The notes beneath the pieces are model-generated. The model saw nothing but the letters and a program-made list of their open reading frames with translations, was not told the origin of the DNA and did not search any database. DNA of 24,865 bases, from positions 1-24,865 of IMG/VR virus record IMGVR_UViG_3300012209_000028. One strand, written 5' to 3'. Positions 13,092 through 20,571 of the stretch are shown here, one piece after another. Each line of letters starts with the position of its first letter. The first letter of the stretch is position 1. The position numbers were made by a program, and so were the translations under genes. Source of the DNA: a virus.

Positions 13092-13246
13092 GGCTGCCTC
13101 CTTCCGCTGCGGGGCCAGCCCGTGGCCGTCCGCGTGCCGTCAGCCTGCGCCAGCTTCACCACCAGGGGCAGGGTGGTGGCGGTGCCGGAGCGGTCCCGGA
13201 CGGTCGTCGAGACGATGACCGGCTGACCCCGCGGATAACGTGCCAT
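13088..13246 (-). CDS. Very small protein resembling half an Ig-like domain
   Basis: The 52-residue protein (MARYPRGQPVIVSTTVRD, then LPLVVKLAQADGTRTATGW) has the strand pattern of the Ig-like domain of the next gene but stops after about half of it. It could be a free strand-exchange or truncated module. The ATG overlaps the spike stop by one base (TGATG), and the end overlaps the connector start by four bases (ATGA), which supports it being translated. No function is known. Confidence 0.55.
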   Translation of the reverse strand: MARYPRGQPVIVSTTVRDRSGTATTLPLVVKLAQADGTRTATGWPRSGRRQP

Positions 13247-15048
13247 CAGCTCAGCGCCGCCCAGACCTGCGCCGCCGCCGCCGTCAGGTACGTGGACGGG
13301 GTGAACGACGCCGGGAGCGCGGTCTGGCCGGCCGCGCCGGCCGCCCACCGTGACTGCGCGGCGGACAGGTTCGCGTTGGACGCGCTGGCCCAGTTGGACT
13401 GCTTGCGGCCCCACGTCGGCGGGGTGGTGCCCACCGCCAGCACGAGCAGGAACGCGAACGGCGGCGAGACGGCGAACGGCCCGGACGCCAGCGCCATCGT
13501 CTTGAGGACGTCCGTGCCGGAGTTCCACACCCCGGACTGGTCGGCCGTGACGCCGATCTGCGCGCCGGCGGAGGTGTACAGGCCCGCAAGGTTCTGCGCG
13601 GCGGTCAGGCCGGACCCGGCCACCTGCTGGTACAGGCACACGTTCGTCACGGACAGGGCCTGCCGCACCGGGATGCGGATCACCTGGATGGTCCCGCTGG
13701 CCGGCGCGTACGCGGTCGCGTTGATGTCCGCCGGGTCGTAGTTCCACGCCAGGAACGCCGCGTCGGAGGGGAGGAACAGGCCCTGCGGCGCGGGGGCGAC
13801 CAGCCCCGAGGAGATGACGGCCTGCGTCGGCGACGGGTTCGTTACCACCGTGGTGCTGTTGCCGTTGAGCGTGGCACCCTGCGGCGACTGGTTGTTAATC
13901 AGCACCACGTCGTTGCAGCCGTGGAAGTTGAAGTACACGTTGTAGGTGGTCGAGGGGCTCAGCGGCGTCGTGTAGTAGCCCTGGACCTGCACCCCGGAGG
14001 TGGTGGCCTCGCACTCGACGTCCCACTTGTTGGTGGCGGTGCCGTCGGGGCCGTTCAGGTTCCGGCCGCACGCGGTGACCAGGACGCCCTGGCTGCCGGA
14101 GTTCCCGCTGTAGGCGCCGAAGTAGTACAGGCTGTTGCCGATGAGCGGGCTGCCGCCCTGGATGTCCCAGGCGATGCACCCGTCGACCTTGATGTTGGAC
14201 CCGGACAGGGACTTGTAGATCCCGCCGAACGGGTGCTCGAACCAGCACTCGATCAAATTGTCAGCGACGTGGTAGGCGGACCCGGTGCCGGAGCAGCCGA
14301 AGTACACCATGAACTGGGTGTTGTCCTGCCCGGCGTTGCTGAACTTGCACTTGAGGAACGTGTTGTTGCTGATGCCGGCGCCGATGGACGACACGATGGA
14401 GAACATGGGGCTGGTGCGGGTGGCGCTGGTGGTGACGAAGGTGCACCGCTCGTGGATGACGTTGAGCACCGAGTTGGACCCGGAGCAGGTCATGACCATG
14501 GACCCGGCCTGGGTCAGGGTGATGGTCATGTCGCGGAACGCGGAGTCGGCGAAGTTCACCGAGTCGAACACGTTGCCGGTGCCGGTGAAGTTGATGTTCA
14601 GCCCGGACATCTCCAGGCCGCCCCACAGGTACCCCTGCGCTGGCATGTTCCACAGGTACGTCGACGCGGCGCAGTTGATGGTGACGGCGGGCAGGGTGGA
14701 GACGTTCCCGGTGACCGCCGAGTTGTAGCCGTTGGCCGGCCCCAGCCCGCGGATCTTCAGCGGCCCGGTGATGTGCAGGTCCCCGGCGAGCTTGTAGACG
14801 CCTGGGGGGATGATCATCTCGCCGGGGGTGCCGGTGCCGGTGCCGGTGGCGGCGGTCATGCACGCCTGGAACGCGGCGTCGGAAAAGCTCGCCCCGGTGG
14901 GGTCGGCGCCGCCCGCGTAGGCGGCGTTCAGGACGTTCAGCCCGGCGCCCGCGGCGGTGAGCGCGTCGACGATGTTGTCGACGTCCTGCGGCGGGTTGCC
15001 GGTGCCGACAGCGCGGGTGTCGGGCGGCAGGGTGAAGTCCACGGGCAT
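13246..15048 (-). CDS. Beta-helix spike protein in the head region
   Basis: The 600-residue protein starts MPVDFTLPPDTRAVGTGNPP, a leader seen in actinophage spikes, followed by an AYAGGADPTGASFSDAAFQA block and IPPGVYKL, typical of pectate-lyase-like (GH28-related) right-handed beta helices. The middle has repeated short strands (IECWFEHPFGGI, VDGCIAWDIQGG). From about residue 410 a separate beta-sandwich domain appears (FLAWNYDPADINATAYAPAS, then QVIRIPVRQALSV and SGLTAAQNLAGLYTSAG), ending VWAALS. Such proteins bind or degrade surface sugars, but catalytic residues cannot be assigned. The position between capsid and connector genes is unusual. GGAGGA precedes the ATG. Confidence 0.82.
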   Translation of the reverse strand: MPVDFTLPPDTRAVGTGNPPQDVDNIVDALTAAGAGLNVLNAAYAGGADPTGASFSDAAFQACMTAATGTGTGTPGEMIIPPGVYKLAGDLHITGPLKIRGLGPANGYNSAVTGNVSTLPAVTINCAASTYLWNMPAQGYLWGGLEMSGLNINFTGTGNVFDSVNFADSAFRDMTITLTQAGSMVMTCSGSNSVLNVIHERCTFVTTSATRTSPMFSIVSSIGAGISNNTFLKCKFSNAGQDNTQFMVYFGCSGTGSAYHVADNLIECWFEHPFGGIYKSLSGSNIKVDGCIAWDIQGGSPLIGNSLYYFGAYSGNSGSQGVLVTACGRNLNGPDGTATNKWDVECEATTSGVQVQGYYTTPLSPSTTYNVYFNFHGCNDVVLINNQSPQGATLNGNSTTVVTNPSPTQAVISSGLVAPAPQGLFLPSDAAFLAWNYDPADINATAYAPASGTIQVIRIPVRQALSVTNVCLYQQVAGSGLTAAQNLAGLYTSAGAQIGVTADQSGVWNSGTDVLKTMALASGPFAVSPPFAFLLVLAVGTTPPTWGRKQSNWASASNANLSAAQSRWAAGAAGQTALPASFTPSTYLTAAAAQVWAALS

Positions 15049-15076
15049 CTAGCCGGGTCCTCCTGTCCTGGTTGCC

Positions 15077-16186
15077 TCACTGTGCGCGGGGCAGCGTCAT
15101 CTGCCCGTCCCGGGCGGCCGGGACGTTCATCTGCCCGGCTTGCGCGTGTCCCGTCCCTGACCCGTAGGCCGGCTCGTAGGCCGGCCCGTAGGCCGCTGCG
15201 TCGCCCCCGGTCCCGGATTGAGCGTGCGCGGCCGCAGACTGCCCCGCGGCGGTGCCCGGGATGGTCATGGTGCCCTGCCGGGCGGTCCCGTAGGTGGCCG
15301 GTGGCGGCGGGACGATGAGCGGTGCCGAGCTGATCAGCGGGAACGTGGGCGGCCACCGCAGCAGGGTGAGCGCCGCGGGCGGCTGCGGCTGCGGCTGCGG
15401 GAACGCCGCCACCACGGGGGGCAGCTGTGCGAAGTGCCCCGCGACGGCCATTCCCCGCCGCAGCAGGCTGGGCGACTGCGCCCCGGCCGGGACCAGGGAC
15501 GGCGGCATGGCCGCCGCGGGGGGCAGCTGTGCGAAGTGCCCCGGCATGGCCATGCCCTGCTGCAGCAGCGTCAGCGACTGTGCGGCCTGAGCGCCGGGCG
15601 GCGGCGGCGGCATGACCGCCGCGGGGGGCAGCCGGGGCGACGGCGGCGACTGCGGCAGGCCCAGCCGGAGCAGGATGGCGCTCTGCTGCGGTGCGGGCAC
15701 CGGCGCGGGACCAGCGGGCAGCTGGGGTGACTGCGGCTGCTGCGCCATGCCCTGCTGCAGCAGGGTGACTGCCTGCTGCGGTGCGGGGAGCGGCGGGGGC
15801 AGCCCCGGCAGCTGCGGCGACGGTGCCTGCTGGGGCAGGCCCAGCCGCAGGAGGCCGGGCGACTGCGCCGGGGCCGGCCCCGGCGGCGGGACTCCCGGGA
15901 TCTGGGGTGACTGCGGCTGCTGCGCCATGCCCCGCTGCAGCAGGAAGGCCGAGTTCTGCGGCCGCTGCCCCGGGGGGGGCAGCTGCCCCCCGTACACCTG
16001 GGGATACAGCCCGGTGTAGACGGCCGTCAGCGGCGGCGACTGGGGCGACTGGGGCAGCGAGTGCTGCAGCAGGCTGGGCGACTGCGCCGCGGCCGGGAGC
16101 GGCGGCGCTGGTGACGGGGACCGCGGCGGCGGCGCGGACTGTGCCCGGCGCTGGTACAGGAAGGTGCGTGACTGCTGGTCAGCCAC
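15077..16186 (-). CDS. Pro/Gln-rich tandem repeat protein
   Basis: The 369-residue protein is built from about nine units of 30-40 residues. Each begins with a short LL-containing helix (LLQQGMAQQ, LLRLGLPQ, LLRRGMAV) and continues with a Pro-rich linker (PQLPGLPPPLPAP). Two unit types alternate, giving a higher-order repeat of 60 residues. The C-terminal part has three GQM(T/N) motifs (TMTIPG, GQMNVPA, GQMTLPRA) in a Gly/Ala/Tyr-rich tail. No family is recognised. It lies beside the spike gene in the same operon, so a virion surface or linker role is possible. Composition is extreme, without Cys. Confidence 0.6.
   Translation of the reverse strand: MADQQSRTFLYQRRAQSAPPPRSPSPAPPLPAAAQSPSLLQHSLPQSPQSPPLTAVYTGLYPQVYGGQLPPPGQRPQNSAFLLQRGMAQQPQSPQIPGVPPPGPAPAQSPGLLRLGLPQQAPSPQLPGLPPPLPAPQQAVTLLQQGMAQQPQSPQLPAGPAPVPAPQQSAILLRLGLPQSPPSPRLPPAAVMPPPPPGAQAAQSLTLLQQGMAMPGHFAQLPPAAAMPPSLVPAGAQSPSLLRRGMAVAGHFAQLPPVVAAFPQPQPQPPAALTLLRWPPTFPLISSAPLIVPPPPATYGTARQGTMTIPGTAAGQSAAAHAQSGTGGDAAAYGPAYEPAYGSGTGHAQAGQMNVPAARDGQMTLPRAQ
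15340..16160. repeat. Tandem repeats of about 90-102 bp encoding Pro/Gln units
   Basis: Exact repeats are visible: about 31 bases at 15722 recur at 15902, 180 bases apart (two 90-base units). A GCAGCTGTGCGAAGTGCCCC block at 15421 recurs at 15523, 102 bases apart. Both distances are multiples of three, so the frame is kept. Unit loss or gain by recombination is likely. Confidence 0.75.
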
Positions 16187-16247
16187 TAGCCGTCACCGCC
16201 TCCCGGCCGTCACCTCCCGGCTAAGGGCGCGGATGGCCCCTCCTGCG

Positions 16248-16823
16248 TTAGTTGAGGCCGGCCAGGATGTACTGCTGCACCGTGGTCGTGTTGCCTGCCG
16301 CGGACGCCGACCAGGTGCCCCAGAACTCGATCGCCGCCTGCGCAGTCGCGACCAGGCCCGTGTTCTGCGTGCCGAACAGGACTTCCTGGTTCGCGGTCGC
16401 CAGCGTGCCCGACGCGACCACCGACATCCGCAGCAGCCCGTTGGTGTTCAGCGTCAGCCCCGCCGAGCCGACCGCCGAGGCGCTGATGACCGCATCCAGC
16501 CACCAGACGCAGGTCGTCGCGGCGGTCGGCGCTAGCGTCGGCCACGGCGTCGCCAGCGTGGTGCCGAGCGTGCCCGGCGTCGGGTCCCAGCCGAGCACGA
16601 ACTGGAATGTCGCCGCCGCGGTGGTGGCGATGGTGCCGCTTGCGGTGAGCCGCAGCGCGCGGCCGATGCCGTTGGGGTTGCCGGAGAAGAAGTTCGCCGG
16701 GACGATGGCCACCGCACCGGTCGCGGGCTGGGAGAACACGGCCTGCGTGGTGTAGGTGTTCTTGGTGACCTGCGACGGCAGGCTGTAAAGCAGCTCGCTG
16801 GGGATGCCGCTGTAGAAACTCAT
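16248..16823 (-). CDS. Beta-rich head-region structural protein
   Basis: The 191-residue protein starts MSFYSGIPSELLYSLPSQVT and shows alternating strands (VFSQPATGAVAIVPANFFSG, ALRLTASGTIATTAAATFQF, LTLNTNGLLRMSVVASGTL) ending TTTVQQYILAGLN. It is low in charge and rich in Ala, Thr and Ser, like jelly-roll or beta-sandwich decoration or fibre proteins. No catalytic motif is seen. GAAAGG precedes the ATG, which also overlaps the upstream stop by four bases. A role on the virion surface is inferred from context. Confidence 0.65.
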   Translation of the reverse strand: MSFYSGIPSELLYSLPSQVTKNTYTTQAVFSQPATGAVAIVPANFFSGNPNGIGRALRLTASGTIATTAAATFQFVLGWDPTPGTLGTTLATPWPTLAPTAATTCVWWLDAVISASAVGSAGLTLNTNGLLRMSVVASGTLATANQEVLFGTQNTGLVATAQAAIEFWGTWSASAAGNTTTVQQYILAGLN

Positions 16824-17095
16824 CTCTTGCCTTTCAGGTTGCTGTCCCGGCCTGCGCGGTGAGCATGTGGCGGCGGATCGTCCCGGCCCGGGCCCTCGCC
16901 CCGGCGGCGACCATCAGCTCGCCGGCGCGGTCCCGGAGGTGATCGCCGCCACCGCGGGCACCGGCACAGCCCGCAGTCGCTGCCGGCCCGGTAATGCTCG
17001 TGCGCGCCGCGGGGATGCCCGCACCGGCAGGGGCGCGAGCCGGAGCGCCTGAGCAGGGACCGGGGCATGGCCCGGGTCAGCATCGCCGCTGTCAC
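16820..17095 (-). CDS. Small Cys/His-rich zinc-knuckle-like protein
   Basis: The 91-residue protein contains CRCGHPRGAHEHYRAGSDCG followed by LCRCPRW (residues 23-49). This CxCGH...AHEHY...DCxLCxC pattern recurs in short actinophage proteins and probably binds zinc. The rest is Arg- and Pro-rich. The GTG at 17095 overlaps the previous stop by four bases (GTGA), and the end overlaps the next ATG by four bases. Neither its binding partner nor its role is known. Confidence 0.65.
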   Translation of the reverse strand: MTAAMLTRAMPRSLLRRSGSRPCRCGHPRGAHEHYRAGSDCGLCRCPRWRRSPPGPRRRADGRRRGEGPGRDDPPPHAHRAGRDSNLKGKR

Positions 17096-17370
17096 GTGCG
17101 CGGCACGTGGCCGCTGGCGATGATCAGCCCCGGCCCCGCGCCGGGGCGGGGGATGTGCTCCCAGCAGTGCGGCAGCGCCACCACCCCGACGCCGATCACC
17201 TGCCCGCCGGGCCCGCCGATCGGCACCGTCGCGGGCACCAGCGTCACCGCCTCCCGCAGCGGCTGCCCCGGGTCGGCGATGCGGGCCGCGCAGCACGGGT
17301 TGCACAGGCCCAGCGGCCCGGCCGCTTTCACCGGCGGCTGGACGGCCAGGACATGGCGCGGGTCGCTCAC
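17092..17370 (-). CDS. Small protein with CNPCC motif, unknown function
   Basis: The 92-residue protein starts VSDPRHVLAVQPPVKAAGPL and has a LCNPCCAARIADP block (Cys cluster, about residues 22-27), then GGPGGQVIGVGVVALPHCWE. The Cys cluster and a later Cys/His could bind a metal. The GTG at 17370 overlaps the preceding stop by four bases. It is not recognised. Its place next to another Cys-rich protein may mean a shared structural role. Confidence 0.6.
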   Translation of the reverse strand: MSDPRHVLAVQPPVKAAGPLGLCNPCCAARIADPGQPLREAVTLVPATVPIGGPGGQVIGVGVVALPHCWEHIPRPGAGPGLIIASGHVPRT

Positions 17371-17603
17371 TGGCCCGCACCCTGCTTCCTCGCCGCCGCC
17401 GGCGTCCTGGCCGCCGCCTTCGGCTCCGGCTCCGCCACGTCGTAGGTGACGTCCAGCGGCTTCCACAGCCCCGGGTACCCGGTCACGATCGGGTGGGTGC
17501 TGCGCGCCATGGTGACGCCGCAGATGATCACCTGCGGGACGCCGTCGTCGCCGAGCGTGACCGCCGCGTCCTGGGCGGCCACCACGATCTCTGACATGAT
17601 CAT
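17367..17603 (-). CDS. Small head-region protein of unknown function
   Basis: The 78-residue protein reads MIMSEIVVAAQDAAVTLGDD, then VPQVIICGVTMARSTHPIV, and ends in an Ala/Lys-rich tail. The ATG at 17603 overlaps the previous stop by one base; an in-frame GTG at 17606 is an alternative start. The ordered part is probably beta. No family is recognised; a head accessory role is inferred from place only. Confidence 0.6.
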   Translation of the reverse strand: MIMSEIVVAAQDAAVTLGDDGVPQVIICGVTMARSTHPIVTGYPGLWKPLDVTYDVAEPEPKAAARTPAAARKQGAGQ

Positions 17604-17938
17604 CACGCCCTTGCCTGCACGAAGAACTTGGTGCGGGTCGCGTCCGCCGTCGCCTGCACGACGCGGAACCGGATGAACGGGGTCAGGACCGCGACCACCA
17701 GGCCCGTCGTCAGCTGCGAGGCCCCGGCGAGCGCGGCATACGTCATGTCGGTGTCCTGGGTGAGGCCGTCGAGGCTGCCCTCGATGCTCGGCGTGGTGGT
17801 GCCCGTCGAGTTCGTGAACACCCACGACAGCAGCAGGCTCGTGAAACCGGTCGTGTCGAGCCAGCCGGTCACGACCGGTGACGCGGCGAGCGTCACCGGG
17901 GTTACCTGCGCCCAGATCCTTTCGCCGGGCCGCGGCAT
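17603..17938 (-). CDS. Small beta-sandwich-like head accessory protein
   Basis: The 111-residue protein starts MPRPGERIWAQVTPVTLAAS and shows VVTGWLDTTGFTSLLLSWVF, SIEGSLDGLTQDTD and FIRFRVVQATADATRTKFFV. Alternating strands without charge clusters suggest a small beta sandwich. Its ATG overlaps the capsid stop by one base (TAATG), so it is coupled to capsid production, which suits a decoration or fibre-anchor protein. The function is not proven. Confidence 0.65.
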   Translation of the reverse strand: MPRPGERIWAQVTPVTLAASPVVTGWLDTTGFTSLLLSWVFTNSTGTTTPSIEGSLDGLTQDTDMTYAALAGASQLTTGLVVAVLTPFIRFRVVQATADATRTKFFVQARA

Positions 17939-19458
17939 TACTGGATCTTCAGCAGGCGGAACGCGTTCTGGTTCAGGATCACCGCATTGTTCCGCCACCA
18001 GGCGAAATACCCGCGCTGCCCGGTGGGCAGCCCGAACCCGGCGCCGGCGGTCTGCTGCCGGAACAGCTGGGGCACCAGTTCCATGTTCATCCCGACCCGG
18101 TCCACGATCAGGTACTGGTCGAACGCGCCGAACAGCAGGTTCAGCGACCCGGTCGTGGTGGTGGCCGCCATCGCGGTGCCCTCGTTCACCGGGTAGCCGA
18201 TCAGCCTGGACGGGACGCCCGCCTGCAGCGACTCGGCCCAGATATTCGCGATCGACGTGCCGAACTGGCGGCACAGGTCGTAGATCGAGGAGTTGGCCAC
18301 CCACTGGCCGCGGGGCCGGAACCTGTTCCCGAGCGCGTTCTTGACCTTGAAGATGTCGGCCAGCGCGAACGTCGCGACCGTGCCCGAGGTGACCTGGCTG
18401 CCCGCCACCAGGGTGGTGATGATCCCGCCCGCCTGCGGCGCGACGCCGGTGCCGAGGAAGAACCCGGTCGTGGCGCCGCCCGCGTCAGCCTCCTCCAGGG
18501 CCTTCGCGTCCGCGAGCAAGGCAAGCATCTGGGACTGCAGCGCGTTCCAGTCGCCTTCCAGCTCGACGGAGAACGGCACGAACCCCTGCACCCGGTTGGC
18601 CCGCACCGTCGGCTGCGCCAGGACCGGCGAGTCGTCCACGTTCGGGGCGGCCTCGGCGACCCGGTGGGCGGTCACCCCGGCTGAGGTGACCAGGTCGTAT
18701 TCCTTCCCGACGATCTTCTCCACCCGGGAGATGTCCCGCAGCGGCGACACCCCGCCGGAGGACGTCAGGATGATGGTCGGGTCCAATTGGAACGGCACGG
18801 CATAACCGCCGGCGGTGTCCGGGGACTCGCCCAGGGCCAGGATCCGGCTGTCCTCGCTGCCGAGCGCGCCGGGGTTCCCCACCTGCAGGGCGTGGCCGAA
18901 CACCCGGGTGTAGGCGGGGGACCCGGTCGCCAGGATCCGCTTCGGCAGCTCCCCGTACTTGTCGTCGTTCACGGTGTCGAGCAGCTTCGCCACGCTGGCC
19001 TGCGCGGCCTCCCGGGACGGGGAGCCGGGGAACCGGTGCTGCTCGATGGCCCGCAGCGCGTTGTCGCGGTACAGGCCCGGCAGCTCGTCCCGGTTGCGGG
19101 CCGCCTGCTGGATCGCGACCAGGTCGTAGATGTCGTGGCGGATGTGGACGGCCGGCGCGCCGAACCGCTGCGGCTGCGGGGCGCCGTTCCCGTTCCCGCC
19201 GCCCTGCGGCCGGGACGCGTCGTGGCTGGCGGGGCTGGCCGCGTACATCTGCGCGAGGTCAGCGTTGCGCGCGTCGACCGCCTCCAGCGCGTGGCGGTGC
19301 TCCCGGCTCTCGATGACCAGCCGGTCCCACTCGGTCTGCACGTCAGCGGGGAACACCGACGCCGGGTAGGACGCCATGACCTCCCGGCAGCGTCCCTCGA
19401 TCTCCGCGATCCTGGACCGCCGCCCCTCGATGGTCAGCGGGCCGTCGTCGTTGCCCAT
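17938..19458 (-). CDS. Major capsid protein made from the internal start
   Basis: Starting at ATG 19458 gives a 506-residue protein beginning MGNDDGPLTIEGRRSRIAEI. It has a helical scaffold-like N-terminus of about 100 residues, followed by the HK97-type capsid core. GGAAGG lies six bases before the ATG, within a longer AGGGAAGGAAGG run, a better site than the one at the fused start. A capsid needs hundreds of copies and little protease, so an internal start fits. Cleavage by the protease probably removes the N-terminal helix during maturation. Confidence 0.72.
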   Translation of the reverse strand: MGNDDGPLTIEGRRSRIAEIEGRCREVMASYPASVFPADVQTEWDRLVIESREHRHALEAVDARNADLAQMYAASPASHDASRPQGGGNGNGAPQPQRFGAPAVHIRHDIYDLVAIQQAARNRDELPGLYRDNALRAIEQHRFPGSPSREAAQASVAKLLDTVNDDKYGELPKRILATGSPAYTRVFGHALQVGNPGALGSEDSRILALGESPDTAGGYAVPFQLDPTIILTSSGGVSPLRDISRVEKIVGKEYDLVTSAGVTAHRVAEAAPNVDDSPVLAQPTVRANRVQGFVPFSVELEGDWNALQSQMLALLADAKALEEADAGGATTGFFLGTGVAPQAGGIITTLVAGSQVTSGTVATFALADIFKVKNALGNRFRPRGQWVANSSIYDLCRQFGTSIANIWAESLQAGVPSRLIGYPVNEGTAMAATTTTGSLNLLFGAFDQYLIVDRVGMNMELVPQLFRQQTAGAGFGLPTGQRGYFAWWRNNAVILNQNAFRLLKIQ

Positions 19459-20571
19459 GCCTTGCCTTCCTTCCCTGGCTGACGGCGCGACCGCCGCTGC
19501 TGATGCTGCTGACCCGGCTGCCTGGCCGCCGGGGCTGACCGATTTCATGTGCGCATCGAGGTGCGCCTCCGCCTCGGCCCGGTTCGTCAGGCCCTGCGTC
19601 TGCGGGAGCCTAGCCTTGGCGTTCCTGGTGCCCGCCGCGTTCGGCGGGTCGCCCGGGTGCTTGTGATGCGGCAGCGCGTACGACCCGCGCTCATCCGGCG
19701 GGCCGGCCTTGCGCCCGGCGCAGATCGCGGCGTAGTCCGACCCGGACGTGCACGCCGACATGGCCGCGTTCCCGTCCCACGCCGACTCATCGACGCTGGC
19801 CGCCGCGATCGAGTCCGCGGGCGGCTGGCCGGGCACCGGCTTGCCCGGCACGGACTTCTTCTGCGTCCCGTCCGCCGCCCAGTGGCTGTGGTCGGTGTCA
19901 CCCTCCGGCGTCGAGTCGTCATCCCCGTCGCCGTCCGGATCCCACGCCGCGGCCGCCAGGACCGCCCCGGACCGCGCCGCCGCCGCGGTCTGGCCAGCAC
20001 CCGCGCGGGCAGGCTCCCGGGCCGTCCCGGTGATGCCGGTGGCCAGCCCGGCGGCCATGGCCTGCTCCGGGGTGAACCACGTCTCCGCCTTCATCAGGGC
20101 ACGCCAGTTATCCGGGGTGCCGCCCGCCGTGTCCGCGTACACCTGCGCGATCTGCCCGGACACGGTCTCCAGCCGCCCGATCATGTGCTGCAGGTCATCG
20201 GCGTTCCCGTCGACCCCGGCCCACGCGTCGTGGATCATCATCTGGCTGGTCTTCGCCATCAGCCGCGTCTCGCCCGCCATCGCGATCAGCGACGCCGAGC
20301 TCGCGGCGATGCCGTCGACCACGGTGGTGACGCCCGGCCGGGACGCGAGAGCCGAGTAGATCGCGAAACTCTCGAAGACGTCCCCGCCGTCGCTGTTGAT
20401 ATGGATGTCGACGGGGCCGTCGATGGCGGCGAGGTCCCGGATGAAGTCTTTCGCGGTGACACCCCACATGCCGATCAGGTCATACATCATGATCTGCGCG
20501 GGACCGTCCGCCTGGTTACTGATCCGGTACCAGCTGCCGTCACCGTCACGCTGCTGGCGCGTGCGTGTCAT
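17938..20571 (-). CDS. Fused prohead protease and HK97-type major capsid protein
   Basis: The 877-residue frame has three parts. Residues about 1-185 are a ClpP-like prohead protease: VDGIAASSASLIAMAG with the presumed nucleophile at Ser91, and MMIHDAW with His114. An acidic linker and a conserved domain follow (about 265-345, with MSACTSGSDYAAICAGRKAG and ALPHHKHPGDPPNAAG). From Met372 comes a charged helical segment (EGRRSRIAEIEGRCREVMAS) and an HK97-fold capsid protein (SPLRDISRVEKIVGKEYDLV, GYFAWWRNNAVILNQ). In most relatives these are two genes. A strong internal ribosome binding site and ATG precede the capsid part, so separate capsid protein is also likely made. The ATG start overlaps the portal stop. 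Confidence 0.85.
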   Translation of the reverse strand: MTRTRQQRDGDGSWYRISNQADGPAQIMMYDLIGMWGVTAKDFIRDLAAIDGPVDIHINSDGGDVFESFAIYSALASRPGVTTVVDGIAASSASLIAMAGETRLMAKTSQMMIHDAWAGVDGNADDLQHMIGRLETVSGQIAQVYADTAGGTPDNWRALMKAETWFTPEQAMAAGLATGITGTAREPARAGAGQTAAAARSGAVLAAAAWDPDGDGDDDSTPEGDTDHSHWAADGTQKKSVPGKPVPGQPPADSIAAASVDESAWDGNAAMSACTSGSDYAAICAGRKAGPPDERGSYALPHHKHPGDPPNAAGTRNAKARLPQTQGLTNRAEAEAHLDAHMKSVSPGGQAAGSAASAAAVAPSAREGRQGMGNDDGPLTIEGRRSRIAEIEGRCREVMASYPASVFPADVQTEWDRLVIESREHRHALEAVDARNADLAQMYAASPASHDASRPQGGGNGNGAPQPQRFGAPAVHIRHDIYDLVAIQQAARNRDELPGLYRDNALRAIEQHRFPGSPSREAAQASVAKLLDTVNDDKYGELPKRILATGSPAYTRVFGHALQVGNPGALGSEDSRILALGESPDTAGGYAVPFQLDPTIILTSSGGVSPLRDISRVEKIVGKEYDLVTSAGVTAHRVAEAAPNVDDSPVLAQPTVRANRVQGFVPFSVELEGDWNALQSQMLALLADAKALEEADAGGATTGFFLGTGVAPQAGGIITTLVAGSQVTSGTVATFALADIFKVKNALGNRFRPRGQWVANSSIYDLCRQFGTSIANIWAESLQAGVPSRLIGYPVNEGTAMAATTTTGSLNLLFGAFDQYLIVDRVGMNMELVPQLFRQQTAGAGFGLPTGQRGYFAWWRNNAVILNQNAFRLLKIQ
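19459..19476 (-). promoter_or_regulatory. Strong internal ribosome binding site for capsid protein
   Basis: AGGGAAGGAAGG followed by six bases and ATG lies inside the fused protease-capsid frame, exactly at the domain border. It encodes ordinary residues there, so it was probably once an intergenic signal that was kept after the protease stop was lost. Confidence 0.65.

Noticed and set aside
13921-15318. Plus-strand 465-codon frame over the spike gene
   Set aside because: Val/Gly/Asp-rich mirror of the coding strand, with no promoter or family pattern.
15340-16160. CRISPR-like array
   Set aside because: The repeats are long, imperfect, multiples of three, and encode a continuous protein; no unique spacers.
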